Assembly (NCBI GenBank): GCA_020444065.1
Contig: JAHLLQ010000005.1
Span: 310,001 to 374,000 of the forward strand
Direction of reading: 5' to 3'
DNA: 64,000 bases
Source of the DNA: a bacterium
GTDB lineage: Bacteria; Sumerlaeota; Sumerlaeia; SLMS01; JAHLLQ01
The notes under the pieces were generated by a model. The model had not been told where the DNA came from. It saw only the letters and a program-made list of their open reading frames with translations, and did no database searches. This document shows, piece after piece, positions 8,029 to 17,573 of this stretch; position 1 is the stretch's first letter, and every line of letters starts with the position of its first letter. The translations under genes were made by a program, and so were the position numbers.

Positions 8029-8997
8029 CTACGCCAGAGGGCCGACGTGCTTGCCAACGTGCGGGAACTCGGTAATAGCCAGGGCCTTGTCGATGGTCGC
8101 GATGGCCTTGGAGCGCCCGGGCTCGCGCAGGTCGCCGACCTTGACGAGCGGCAGGCGGACTTCGCTGTCCAGCATGTGGTGCAGCGCGATCGGATTCTTC
8201 ACGCAGAAGCACGCGTCGACGCAGGGCTGAAGGGCCTTCTGCAGTTCCTCGGCCTTCTCCCACTCGCCGGCGGCGCACAGTTCGGTCAGTACCTGGAACT
8301 CTTGCGGCCAGACGTTGGCGCTGGCGGAGATGACTCCGGTTCCGCCAAGCTTCATGATGTCGTACACCATGTGGTCTTCGCCGCTGACGACGGTGAAGTT
8401 CTCGCGATCGGTTTCATCCAGAATCCGACCGACCTGGTTCAGGTCGCCACTGGCTTCCTTGATCGCGACGATGGCCGGGTGCTGTGCAAGCTCGATCGTC
8501 GTGTCAGCCTCGATGTTCGACTTCGTCCGGCTCGGGACATTGTAGAGAATGATCGATGCATCGTTTTCCCCGGCCAGATCGGCCATGATACGGAAGTGAC
8601 GCAGCAGGCCTTCCTGGGGCGGGTTGTTGTAATAGCCGCTCACGTGAAGCAGCGCGTCCACTCGGCCTTCGGCCAGGATCGCGCGGCTCATCTCGACGGC
8701 TTCGTGCGTCGCGTTGGAGCCGGCGGAGGCGATGATCTGGACCTCGCGGCCCTTGCCGGCCGCATATCCGCGGGCGTACAGGGCGCCTTCGCTGACCAGT
8801 TCAATCTGTTCGTTGTGGGTGAGCGTGGCGCTCTGCCCGGTGGTGCCGGCGATCACGATACCGGTCACGCCGGCATCGATGAAGTGGGCAATCAGCTCGT
8901 GGTACTTATCAACGTCGACGACGACACGACCGCTTTCTTCGATCATCGGCGTAATGATGGCGGGGTAGCATCCTCTGATTTGCGTAGCAGATAACAT
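8029..8997 (-). CDS. dapA: 4-hydroxy-tetrahydrodipicolinate synthase
   Basis: The 322-residue (beta/alpha)8 aldolase condenses pyruvate with aspartate semialdehyde in lysine and meso-diaminopimelate synthesis. K180 in V-A-I-K-E-A-S-G-D is the Schiff-base lysine. Y152 and R157 in Y-N-V-P-S-R-T match the catalytic tyrosine and carboxylate-binding arginine, and T52-T53 sit in the A-G-T-T-G loop. Two positions differ from the commonest pattern: the loop reads G-T-T-G-Q rather than G-T-T-G-E, and Y-Y-N-N-P replaces Y-Y-N-K-P. The C-terminus is about 30 residues longer than in E. coli. ATG 8997 is preferred (AAGGAAG upstream) over the longer open frame. A related aldolase of the family, such as N-acetylneuraminate lyase, is less likely. 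Confidence 0.85.
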   Translation of the reverse strand: MLSATQIRGCYPAIITPMIEESGRVVVDVDKYHELIAHFIDAGVTGIVIAGTTGQSATLTHNEQIELVSEGALYARGYAAGKGREVQIIASAGSNATHEAVEMSRAILAEGRVDALLHVSGYYNNPPQEGLLRHFRIMADLAGENDASIILYNVPSRTKSNIEADTTIELAQHPAIVAIKEASGDLNQVGRILDETDRENFTVVSGEDHMVYDIMKLGGTGVISASANVWPQEFQVLTELCAAGEWEKAEELQKALQPCVDACFCVKNPIALHHMLDSEVRLPLVKVGDLREPGRSKAIATIDKALAITEFPHVGKHVGPLA

Positions 8998-9230
8998 AGT
9001 TTCATCTTCCTTTGGAACGGGATCGCAATGGGAGTGGGGCCGGAAGAGGTCCTGCATCCAGGCCACGCGCTATCCCTGGGGGTTCAACACTGTCAAGCGA
9101 GAGTCATTCCGGCCGTTCAAAATAATGAACCCTCTAGGGGCCTCTTTAGCGGAAGCCCTGGGCCTCAGTACAATGCCAATCTAGTGATATGACCCAAAGG
9201 GCATCAAAACTGGCATCCTGGGCGGCCAAT

Positions 9231-9247
9231 CGGGTCAGCCTGACCCG
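9231..9247 (-). terminator. Hairpin downstream of the 1313-aa secreted protein gene
   Basis: A perfect inverted repeat, CGGGTCA-GCC-TGACCCG, lies 11 bases after the stop of the secreted protein gene on the minus strand. There is no T-run, so it may be a weak or factor-assisted terminator or an mRNA 3' stabiliser. Confidence 0.45.
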
Positions 9248-9257
9248 GTGACACGGC

Positions 9258-12200
9258 TCACTTCAGCAGTTCCCGGGTGACTATATCGGCTGGATCGATC
9301 AGGTTGTCGTTGTTGAAATCCAGCCCTTGCGGGTCGGTTGTCCGACCCAGAATGACACTGATCACGGCGTCCGGTGGCGCCATGGGAGTGAACTCGGTTG
9401 TCATGTTATTGTCTTCGCTGTACTCGTCGATCAGGTTGTCCGGATCGATGACGGCGACGATGGAGTAGTCCTGGTCGTCCGGGATGACCCAGCGCGCTGT
9501 GATCGTCATGCTGCTGTTTCCGGAGAGACCTGTATTCGTGCGTTCATTCTCGACGATTGGGATCAGTTCGCGTGCATCGGGAGGCATCGCGTAGAGCGAG
9601 TAGTGGAAGTACCAGGCGCTCAGATCGCCGATGTTCTTCACTTCGGCAAAGACCGTGACTTCGTTGCCCGGTTCCGGGATGCCGCCCTGCAATCCTGTCT
9701 TGCCGACCGCCAGGTCGCGCACGGATTCGTGACTTAGCATCGAGAAGGTGCCATACTCGGCCAGGTCGCGTTCAATCACACCTGTTGTGACGCCGTCGAT
9801 CTCCGCAGTCGTCGGAGTCGACGTCAAATCGGCCTTCCAGAATCCGACGAGGAGACTGTCGTTCGCGTCCGGGAGCGCGACGAAATTCTTCTCAAAGGAA
9901 CGATCTGGACTCAGCGGTCCCGGCGCGCGCTCCAAACCCATGATCTCCAGCGCGGGCCCGCCGTCGACTTCGTGTCCCGGGCCTATGAATCCAAATCCTA
10001 TGCCGGCCAGGTTAACCATGTCCAGACCCTCCAGGCTCGCGCCTCGTGAGTAGTTCTCATCGCCTGGATCATGCGGCGCCGGTTGGCCCTCGGGGAAAAA
10101 CTTCTGTCCTTGATCCAGGTCACCAACGTGCACGGCGGGCGCCATGATCCCGGTGTCTTTGTAATCCTCCATTTCCACCCAACCGATCGCAATTCCCGCC
10201 AGATAGGCGTGCATCATCGGATGGAACGTCATCGTGGGTTCGGGCTGACGGAATTCACGATACAGCGTATTGTATATTGGCCCCACATAGACCGAGTGGC
10301 GCCACTTCTCTGCGCGAATATCTCCCTCTAACGGATCGACGCTTGTGACATCCTCCATGCGCGTGATGACGATTTCGATCGTATTGCCGTAAAGCGCGGC
10401 GGCGTACTCCAGAATATCGTCCGGAACGCCCGCTTCTGGATCTTCGTCGCCCAAGCGCCGGTGGTTTCCGAACTCGAAGTCATAGCCCATTTCGAGCATG
10501 TGCAGCGTAATTCCGCCCAAGCGCCCGCTACTAATTGGATCCGCCGACAAGTCCCACGGCAAGTAGTTGCCGTTCTCCGACTCCAGCCACAGCATCCAGG
10601 CCTGACCGAATCGCGCATCGGCGGACTGTACGTTGAAAGCCGTCTTACCCGTGATCGGGATTTCCCGCACCTCGGTCCATGTACGTGTCTCAGGATTGAA
10701 CGTCGCGTAAGCCGGAATCAGGTTCTGCATCATGGTCTCGTTGTCGGCTTGAGGGTCTCCGCTCGGCTGCAAATCTTCAATCGCCACGCGTTCCCACATC
10801 GCAACGAATCGCTCGTGAATCGGCTCGATGCTGGAGATCTTATAATAGCCGACATCCGGTTTGAAATCCATCTTGGCGTCTGCGCAAACCGGAGCCGGAT
10901 CGCTGAAACTCATTCCATCAAAGTAGCTGTACCAGATATCGGTTGCCTGCGTTGCGGGCCTGCCTTCGATCGGCTGCTCCCACAAGACCATGTATCGAAA
11001 GCCATCTGTCGAACGCCCGATGACCGGGCGTGTGCCATCTGGCAAGCCGCCGATCACGTCAGCTTCTGTGTCGAAGTCTGTGGGATCGTTTGGCACTCCG
11101 CGCGCGCGACGTTGGCGTTCAAACTCGTGGAATGGGTTTCGAGTGATGATGTGCGGGCGCTCTTCCAACGTTTTGACGGCGCGCCCCCCTGGTTCCGCGT
11201 ACGTGTACTGCCAGCCACTGTCGGAGACGATCGTTGGTTTCGATGGCGGGACTCCACTGCGAGCGGGATAGGTGCTCGTAAACGTGTACCCTGTCTGGAA
11301 CTCGCGGATGATGTTGTAGATACGCAGCTTGGCACCGATCAGCAGACTTGCTCCGATGGAACCCATTCGCAGGCCAGAAGTCTCGTCCGGCACGAGTGTG
11401 ACGCTACCCTTCCCTTCACCGAACGCAGTGGCCTCCATGTAGTCGCCGAGCACATCGACAACCGCCGTGATCGTCAGGGCGATGTAGCCGGTGATCTTGC
11501 CATCGAACGAGAGATCGCTGTTCTCGTTGACCTTGATCTGCGATTCCGCATCGATGCCGAGCGTAATCGCCGCGATCAATTTCGCACGTTGATCCAACCA
11601 GGCGACGGCGCTGCCGATGAAGGGCCATTGCTTCAACGGTGCAAGCTGCGGAAACACGACGGACATCTTGGCTTCTTCCTTCACGGTTCCCGCCAGTTTC
11701 ACGGTGACCAATCCGCCGGTGAAGTCGAGTCCTTCCGGAGTGAGCTGATTGATCACGCCACCACCGAGCTCTGTGCGCAGCACGCCCGAACCGACAAGGA
11801 ATTCACCACCGCCGGCAACGGAGATGTTTCCGTCGCCAACACTGGCGATTTCCGCCTTTGCCGACGCCTGAACTTCTTTGATGCCGTAGCGCTTTCCGCC
11901 GACCCACGGAATGCCGTCGATGAACTCCACCCACGCGTTGATGGGCGTTCGTGGTGCGACGCCGGAGTAACCCCACTTCACGACCTTATCGATGAACTGA
12001 TCGCCGAACGGGCCATAGCTTGGATCGAGCGAGTAGAACGGGATCGTGCCCGGGTAGGTTCGCAGTGGGATCGCCATCTGGATGGGCGTGCTGATCTGAT
12101 TGTTCGTATTCTGAAGCGTGAACAGCGAGTAGGGATTCTCAATGCCATCCAAGACATCGCGCCTGAAATATCCCGTGACCGTCCCAGCGTCGTACGTGCG

Positions 12201-13199
12201 AGGCCCGATGAAGACTCCATCATAGACGCGAAGTGCCTCGATATCGCTCCCGCCGCCGTACGCCGCGAGCGTCCAGTTCACGGGATATGATGCGGAATGC
12301 TCCGGGAATGTCCACAGAACGCCTTCTTGATTCAAATCGAACGATGTGACATCGGGCAGAGTCTGAGCCTGAAGCGAACGCTGCGTGATGTTCGCGTCCT
12401 TGGCGTTCAGAAACATGAACCCATCGTGGCTTCCGATCAGACGACAGGAACTGATAACCCCGCCAATGTATGCTCCATCGAATCGCCCTTTCTGGTAAAA
12501 CGTCTGCCCGTCGAGTCGATAGAACTTCCCGTAGTCATAACCATCCTCGATAATCATCACGTACAGATCGGATGAGACTCGATCGACAGCTAGGAAGTAG
12601 GGACTGAGTCCATAGCGATTCGGACTGGGAACACCGAAGATGTTCGTGAAGAGCTGCGAACGTGTCACTTGCTGCCGAATGGCGGTCGCATCGGGGCTCA
12701 GATTATATATCGAACTTCCGCAGATGACCCACCACGACCCGTCGTTCGCGCGATCGATCGCGTTTACGCATCCGGTAGATAGAACCGTACTAAAGTCGAT
12801 CGTATCGGTCTTTGTGATATCCGGCTCGCCCTCGGTTGTGGTCCCGAGCTGCCAGACGGTCATGGTCGTGAGGTCTTCATCGAGAACGTACCATGTGTCG
12901 TCATTCGCAACAAAGCAAGCCCCAAGCGTCGTGTATCCAAAGGCGTTGTGAAACCCGTAGTAATCCACGGGATAGCTGAAGGAGATCGTGGAGAGATGAC
13001 TCCCACCTCGATCGTAGGTGTTAATCTCGCCAAGCTTCTCTACGTAGTGTCGCCCGAGCGTCTCATCGAATGTCCAGCGAGCCTTATCTGTATTAGGCGG
13101 ATAGAGCGAATAGAGGACATCGCCTGGATTCTGTGCGAAGGTCTGACCGCAGAGAATCGGCAGGATAAACAGGGAGAGCACTGCGAGTCGCAGTTTCAT
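9258..13199 (-). CDS. Very large secreted protein with CARDB domain and dockerin-like C-terminus
   Basis: The 1313-residue protein starts with a signal peptide (M-K-L-R-L, hydrophobic core, cut near F-A-Q). The N-terminal ~470 residues contain repeating W- and Y-rich segments that suggest a beta-propeller. A middle part of about 180 residues is rich in alternating hydrophobic residues, followed by an R/P-rich segment and a second beta-rich domain. Near the end is a CARDB-type adhesion domain (V-F-A-E-V-K-N-I-G-D and D-N-L-I-D-E-Y-S-E-D-N-N), then a last segment with L-D-F-N-N-D-N-L-I-D-P-A-D-I-V, an EF-hand/dockerin-like calcium loop. ATG 13199 has GGAGGGG five bases upstream; the TTG at 13211 lies at that site and is rejected. 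Role unknown; probably surface or extracellular. Confidence 0.75.
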   Translation of the reverse strand: MKLRLAVLSLFILPILCGQTFAQNPGDVLYSLYPPNTDKARWTFDETLGRHYVEKLGEINTYDRGGSHLSTISFSYPVDYYGFHNAFGYTTLGACFVANDDTWYVLDEDLTTMTVWQLGTTTEGEPDITKTDTIDFSTVLSTGCVNAIDRANDGSWWVICGSSIYNLSPDATAIRQQVTRSQLFTNIFGVPSPNRYGLSPYFLAVDRVSSDLYVMIIEDGYDYGKFYRLDGQTFYQKGRFDGAYIGGVISSCRLIGSHDGFMFLNAKDANITQRSLQAQTLPDVTSFDLNQEGVLWTFPEHSASYPVNWTLAAYGGGSDIEALRVYDGVFIGPRTYDAGTVTGYFRRDVLDGIENPYSLFTLQNTNNQISTPIQMAIPLRTYPGTIPFYSLDPSYGPFGDQFIDKVVKWGYSGVAPRTPINAWVEFIDGIPWVGGKRYGIKEVQASAKAEIASVGDGNISVAGGGEFLVGSGVLRTELGGGVINQLTPEGLDFTGGLVTVKLAGTVKEEAKMSVVFPQLAPLKQWPFIGSAVAWLDQRAKLIAAITLGIDAESQIKVNENSDLSFDGKITGYIALTITAVVDVLGDYMEATAFGEGKGSVTLVPDETSGLRMGSIGASLLIGAKLRIYNIIREFQTGYTFTSTYPARSGVPPSKPTIVSDSGWQYTYAEPGGRAVKTLEERPHIITRNPFHEFERQRRARGVPNDPTDFDTEADVIGGLPDGTRPVIGRSTDGFRYMVLWEQPIEGRPATQATDIWYSYFDGMSFSDPAPVCADAKMDFKPDVGYYKISSIEPIHERFVAMWERVAIEDLQPSGDPQADNETMMQNLIPAYATFNPETRTWTEVREIPITGKTAFNVQSADARFGQAWMLWLESENGNYLPWDLSADPISSGRLGGITLHMLEMGYDFEFGNHRRLGDEDPEAGVPDDILEYAAALYGNTIEIVITRMEDVTSVDPLEGDIRAEKWRHSVYVGPIYNTLYREFRQPEPTMTFHPMMHAYLAGIAIGWVEMEDYKDTGIMAPAVHVGDLDQGQKFFPEGQPAPHDPGDENYSRGASLEGLDMVNLAGIGFGFIGPGHEVDGGPALEIMGLERAPGPLSPDRSFEKNFVALPDANDSLLVGFWKADLTSTPTTAEIDGVTTGVIERDLAEYGTFSMLSHESVRDLAVGKTGLQGGIPEPGNEVTVFAEVKNIGDLSAWYFHYSLYAMPPDARELIPIVENERTNTGLSGNSSMTITARWVIPDDQDYSIVAVIDPDNLIDEYSEDNNMTTEFTPMAPPDAVISVILGRTTDPQGLDFNNDNLIDPADIVTRELLK

Positions 13200-13304
13200 G
13201 GTCCCCTCCAAGAAGCCAACGAATGTTCAACCTTACGCAATCACTGGCCTGCGAGAGCGCGTTCTGTCAATCTGAGGTTGGAACAGAGGAAGGCCTGCAG
13301 GGCG

Positions 13305-14978
13305 CTACAACACGTGCCCGATCAGCTCTTTCGCTGACATGTTGCCCCAGTTGTCGACGCTGGTCGGTCCGGAGACTTCCTCGAGCAGATGGGCAAACTC
13401 CCGATTCGCCATCGGCCAGTTACCGCGCGCGTTCTGCCAGGCCCAATACAGGTACTCCGACGCACGCCGATCGCCACAGGAGAGGATGGCCTGCGCCGCT
13501 GCAAGGTGCGGATTCGAGAAATGTACCTTCAGGTTAGGAATCGATTTCAGCTCTCGTTGCAGCAGCTTCATTCGCCGGCGCGCCTCGCGCACGCCGACAA
13601 AGCCACCGGCGCGTTGTGGCGTTCCGGGCTTTGGCACGAACACGCCGACATTTAGCGCGAGATGACCGAGCCGACCGTGCGAGCGCGACGCGTCGACTTG
13701 AACATGGTGAAGCTCCCGTGTGAAGGACGCGATCGAGCGCACGTCGTCGTCCGTCTCGCCGTTCAGTCCGATCATGTAGTACAGCTTCAGGTTTCGCATG
13801 CCGCGCGAGACGGTGTCGTGCGTGAACTGACGAATCTTTTCATCGGTCAGGCGCTTTCGCATGCGAATGCGCAGGCGTTCGTTGCCGGCTTCGGGCGCGA
13901 TGGTCAGCGTGTTCTGTCCCGACTGCAGCAACGCATCGATCATGCGCGGCTTCACATCTTCGACGCGTAACGATGAGAAGGAGATGTTCATCCCGAGCCG
14001 AAGAAGTCGATCGCAAATCTCTTCGATCTCTTTGTGCACACCGACTGCCGAGGCGACCAGTCCGATGCGATCCGTTCGACCTTGGAAGAGGCGAGCCTGG
14101 CGCTCGATTTCTTCTGCGGAGCGATGGTGGTATTTGTACGGCATGTAGCCAAGAATGCAGAACTCACACTTGTAGGGGCAGCCTCGACTGATCTCGATCA
14201 GCGCGCGGTTGGCGAACTCCGTGTGCGGTGTCAGGATACCCGAGTGCGTGGGGAATCCCAACAGGCGATCGGCGTGGGAGATGCGCGTCGCCTTCGGCAG
14301 AGCAGACAGTTCGGAGCGATCGGAAGGTTCTGTGACTTCGAAGCCCGGAATTCGTGACAGCGCATCTCGCAACGCTGACTTCTTCGAGCCGTGCGCATTC
14401 AGCGCTTCCACGACCGCATCCATCGCCTCTTCGCCGTCGCCATGGACGATCACGTCGACGAAGTCGTACAGCGGAAGGCGGTTCATCGTCACGGCCGCGC
14501 CTCCGACGATGATCAATGGGTCCTTCGGTCCGCGCCGAGACGCCCACGGGGAAAGGCCCGACCGCTCCAGTATATCCACCACATGCAAGTAATCCATCTC
14601 GAACGCCACGGAGAAGGCCACGACCGGGAAGTCACCCAGGGGACGCTGGTTCTCAACGCTCAGAGGAGGATGCGTTGGCCAACTCCCCGCCGCGTCGCCA
14701 TCCGAACTCAAGTGCGGTCGCCGTCCGCCTGCGCCGAGCAGATCCGGATGCGTCTCGTTCCAGAACACGCGCTCTGCCGCTGCGTCTGGCCGCGCGTTCA
14801 ATCGGCGCACGAGCGTCTGAAAGCCAAGCGACGACATTCCCACATGGTACGTATTCGCGTAACACATCGCGATCGGCCACACCGAGCCAAATGGCTTCGG
14901 GCACGCGCCGTCTTCCGCCGCGAGCAAGGCACGCAGTGTCTCTTCGGTGGTGTAGGCTCTGCGGGGCTTGCGGGACAT
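13305..14978 (-). CDS. B12-binding-type radical SAM protein (TIGR03960-like)
   Basis: The 557-residue protein has an N-terminal cobalamin-binding-like domain (H45-V-G-M-S-S-L-G, I-V-G-G near 157-160, G180-D-G-E-E) and a radical SAM domain with the cluster motif C267-x3-C271-x2-C274, preceded by E-I-S-R-G. The layout follows the TIGR03960 family, whose genes often stand near ribosome or RNA-modifying functions; the reaction is not established. No DUF2344 partner is seen here. ATG 14978 is chosen (AGGAG close by) over the longer frame to 15077, whose first 33 residues look like non-coding sequence. It is transcribed divergently from folD, with about 200 bases between them. Confidence 0.82.
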   Translation of the reverse strand: MSRKPRRAYTTEETLRALLAAEDGACPKPFGSVWPIAMCYANTYHVGMSSLGFQTLVRRLNARPDAAAERVFWNETHPDLLGAGGRRPHLSSDGDAAGSWPTHPPLSVENQRPLGDFPVVAFSVAFEMDYLHVVDILERSGLSPWASRRGPKDPLIIVGGAAVTMNRLPLYDFVDVIVHGDGEEAMDAVVEALNAHGSKKSALRDALSRIPGFEVTEPSDRSELSALPKATRISHADRLLGFPTHSGILTPHTEFANRALIEISRGCPYKCEFCILGYMPYKYHHRSAEEIERQARLFQGRTDRIGLVASAVGVHKEIEEICDRLLRLGMNISFSSLRVEDVKPRMIDALLQSGQNTLTIAPEAGNERLRIRMRKRLTDEKIRQFTHDTVSRGMRNLKLYYMIGLNGETDDDVRSIASFTRELHHVQVDASRSHGRLGHLALNVGVFVPKPGTPQRAGGFVGVREARRRMKLLQRELKSIPNLKVHFSNPHLAAAQAILSCGDRRASEYLYWAWQNARGNWPMANREFAHLLEEVSGPTSVDNWGNMSAKELIGHVL

Positions 14979-15180
14979 GGCTCCTGCCGATGCGAAAGTC
15001 GCGCCGGGCGCGTTTTGGACTCTGAGAGCTGCGCCGCCGGCGTGAACAGAGAAATCTACACGGTCGACCAATTCCAAGGATTCCCTATGACGGCCGAGCG
15101 CTCAGATTCTCGTGGCGTCGCGCGGTCTGCGTCGGACAACCTTCGGGGCGCTGGACATCGCTGACCCGGGGGGATTCCGG

Positions 15181-16062
15181 ATGACCGCCAAGCTGATCGA
15201 CGGACGCGCTATTGCCGCCGGCATTCGAGCTGAAATCCGCGACGCCGTGGCCGAGCGACGCGCCGCTGGGCAACGTCCGCCGGGCCTGGCCGTGGCCATC
15301 GTCGGCGAGAACCCCGCCTCTCAATCCTACGTCCGCATGAAACGGAAGGCCTGCGAAGAGGTCGGCTTTCTGTCCGAGGTTCACGCCCTGCCCGTCGAGA
15401 CCTCGCAGGCGGAACTGCTGGCGCTTGTCCAGGAACTCAATTCACGCGACGAGATCGACGGCATTCTTGTTCAACTGCCTCTCCCGCCACAGATCGACGA
15501 AAGCCTGATCATCAACGCCATCGATCCGGAGAAGGACGTCGACGGGTTTCATCCGATCAATGTCGGCCGTCTTGTGATCGGCGAACGCGCCTTCGTGCCT
15601 TGCACACCGCTGGGTATTCAGGAGTTGCTGATTCGCTCCGACGTCGAAACCCGTGGGAAGTTCGCCGTTGTCGTTGGCCGCAGCAATATCGTCGGGAAAC
15701 CGATCGCGAACCTGCTGACCTTACGGGGACGCGGCGGAGACGCGACCGTCTGCGTTTGCCACAGCGCCACGCCGGATCTCGACGCCGTTACACGCCAGGC
15801 GGACATTCTGATCGCCGCGATGGGGCGTCCCCAAGCCATCAAGGCCGACATGATCAAGCCCGGCGCCGTCGTGATCGACGTTGGAATCAACCGCGTGCCG
15901 GACGCTTCGCGCGAGCGCGGTTACCGCATCGTGGGCGATGTCGATTTCGAGCCCGCCTGCGAGGTGGCCTCTCAGATTACGCCTGTTCCCCGCGGCGTCG
16001 GCCCAATGACCATCGCGATGTTGCTGCGTAACACGCTGGACGCCGCCCAGCGCCGCGAGTAA
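15181..16062 (+). CDS. folD: Methylenetetrahydrofolate dehydrogenase / cyclohydrolase
   Basis: The 293-residue bifunctional enzyme interconverts methylene-, methenyl- and formyl-tetrahydrofolate with NADP. Y50-V-R-M-K54 carries the catalytic lysine at the same numbers as in the E. coli enzyme. Further signatures are [20 protein letters not shown] and [11 protein letters not shown]. Length is normal. ATG 15181 is chosen with a G-rich site 8-10 bases upstream; the open frame extends to 15112 without family similarity. The FtsX-like permease gene follows on the same strand after 47 bases. Confidence 0.95.
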   Translation: MTAKLIDGRAIAAGIRAEIRDAVAERRAAGQRPPGLAVAIVGENPASQSYVRMKRKACEEVGFLSEVHALPVETSQAELLALVQELNSRDEIDGILVQLPLPPQIDESLIINAIDPEKDVDGFHPINVGRLVIGERAFVPCTPLGIQELLIRSDVETRGKFAVVVGRSNIVGKPIANLLTLRGRGGDATVCVCHSATPDLDAVTRQADILIAAMGRPQAIKADMIKPGAVVIDVGINRVPDASRERGYRIVGDVDFEPACEVASQITPVPRGVGPMTIAMLLRNTLDAAQRRE

Positions 16063-16109
16063 GCCTGGAGGCGCCGGTCCACCGGCACATTCCCCAGGAA
16101 TCCGCGCCC

Positions 16110-17405
16110 TTGTCCCTTCGCGCATGGCTTTACCTCATCCGCCGCGAGACCGCCGCCCAGCCCGGGCGAGCGGTGCTGCTGGTACTCTGCGCAGCGCTCA
16201 GTTGCGCGATCGGCGGCCTGGCACTGGCGGCGTTGTTCTATCTGCGCTCCGAAGTCCGTCCCCAGATTGAGAGCCTTTTCCCCGAAGAGCGCCTGGTCGT
16301 GCGCCGACCCGATGTCGACGTTTCGATCCTGAAGCTCCAGTTTGGCAAGATCACCGACGAAATCGTCGCCCAGATCGAAGCGATCCCCGAGGTCGAACGC
16401 GTCTCGCCCCAAATGCCCGCGCAGTTCCCGATTATGGCGGAGATGACCATCGGGCGGCTCGATGCGTCCTACGCCAGCGACGTGGTGCTTCACGGCGTGC
16501 CGGCGGAGCTGATCCAGGATGAACTGCCCCGCGATGCCGATTTCTCCTGGGATCCGGAGAGTGGCGACCCGGTCCCTGTGGCCGTGTCCGCCTACTTCCT
16601 CGACCTCTACAACCTGGGCCTGGCGGAAGGCGTCGGACTTCCGAAGCTCAGTCCAAATGCCGCCCGGAACCGCGAGTTCACGCTAATGCTCGGCGAATCG
16701 ACTCTCGGCTTCTCGAAGGGCGAGTCGCCCAAGTTCGTTCGAGCGAAGATCGTGGGGCTGACCAAGAACCCGCTGCTCGTCGGCCTCGTGGCGCCGATCG
16801 ATGTCGTGAGGCGCTGGAATGCCGAGTTCAACCCCGGCCAGCCTGCCAGCTACGCGATTTTGCACGTCGACGTGCGCCGGCCTGAGGATGCCCTGGCCGT
16901 TCGCGATCGATTGATGGCAATGGGGTTGCGTGTCGATTGGGCCGCGGAGGACCTGCAGCGATTCCAGCGCATGATCACAACCGCGGAACTCGTTCTTTTC
17001 GCCGTTGCTGCGGTGATTCTGGCCCTGACCAGCGTTGGAATCTTCTCGACGGTCGCGATGTCGACGCGAGAGCGCCGAGCTGCCTGGGGCCTCCATCGCG
17101 CGACAGGGCTCGGGCCGTGGTCATTGCTCGGGCTGGTGCTGGCCGAGGGCGCGATCCTCGGCGTTCTGTCCGCTGTGATCGGTGGGGCAATGGCCTGGGG
17201 CGTGGCGGCCGCGCTGCAATCGGCGGCGGGGGAGTACCTCGCCAACCTCTCTTTCATCCCTGGCCAGCCCTTCGCCCTCGGTGTGGAAACCTACGCGGCG
17301 ATCCTCATTCTGGCGCTGGGGCTGATCCTTGTACCGACGCTCCTCTTCGCCCTGCCTGCGTGCCGGGCCGAACCGACGCGGCTACTCGAGCGGCGGAGTT
17401 TGTAG
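16110..17405 (+). CDS. FtsX-like ABC transporter permease (MacB/LolC type), orphan
   Basis: The 431-residue membrane protein has the layout of MacB/LolC/FtsX permeases: one helix near residues 18-42, an extracytoplasmic domain of about 230 residues, then three C-terminal helices (about 290-320, 335-365, 390-415) with the typical S-T-R-E-R-R-A-A-W-G-L-H-R-A-T-G coupling segment. Such permeases pull lipoproteins or peptides from the membrane, or signal across it, driven by an ATPase of the LolD/MacB family. No ATPase gene is adjacent, so the partner must be encoded elsewhere. TTG 16110 is the likely start, with AGGAA 9 bases before it. Confidence 0.82.
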   Translation: MSLRAWLYLIRRETAAQPGRAVLLVLCAALSCAIGGLALAALFYLRSEVRPQIESLFPEERLVVRRPDVDVSILKLQFGKITDEIVAQIEAIPEVERVSPQMPAQFPIMAEMTIGRLDASYASDVVLHGVPAELIQDELPRDADFSWDPESGDPVPVAVSAYFLDLYNLGLAEGVGLPKLSPNAARNREFTLMLGESTLGFSKGESPKFVRAKIVGLTKNPLLVGLVAPIDVVRRWNAEFNPGQPASYAILHVDVRRPEDALAVRDRLMAMGLRVDWAAEDLQRFQRMITTAELVLFAVAAVILALTSVGIFSTVAMSTRERRAAWGLHRATGLGPWSLLGLVLAEGAILGVLSAVIGGAMAWGVAAALQSAAGEYLANLSFIPGQPFALGVETYAAILILALGLILVPTLLFALPACRAEPTRLLERRSL

Positions 17406-17488
17406 AATACTTCCAGTTGGAACGAGCGGGGCCGCTTGTTGCGCTCCCAAAACTTCGTCAGAAGTGCCATTCCCGTTGACACTGTAGG

Positions 17489-17508
17489 CCTATGGCTTGC
17501 GCCATAGG
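17489..17508. promoter_or_regulatory. Perfect inverted repeat upstream of the coiled-coil/zapA pair
   Basis: CCTATGGC-TTGC-GCCATAGG forms an 8-bp stem 66 bases before the coiled-coil gene and 84 bases after the permease stop. A TTGACA hexamer (17476-17481) stands just upstream, so the repeat would lie in or over a promoter spacer. It could be an operator or a weak terminator of the permease gene. Confidence 0.4.
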
Positions 17509-17573
17509 GGTCTGTCAGGGTACTAAGCTCCTGTTCCCGTTCAAACTGATATTCCCTGTGGAGGCAGCACTCG

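Noticed and set aside
10461-12290. 609-codon plus-strand frame inside the large secreted protein gene
   Set aside because: Opposite strand of a well-supported gene with a signal peptide and domains; the translation has arginine- and histidine-rich shadow composition. The same holds for the 604-codon frame at 55679-57493 and the 490-codon frame at 7522-8994.
14979-15180. Coding extension of the radical SAM or folD genes into their divergent gap
   Set aside because: The extended N-termini have no family similarity; the region is more likely promoters.
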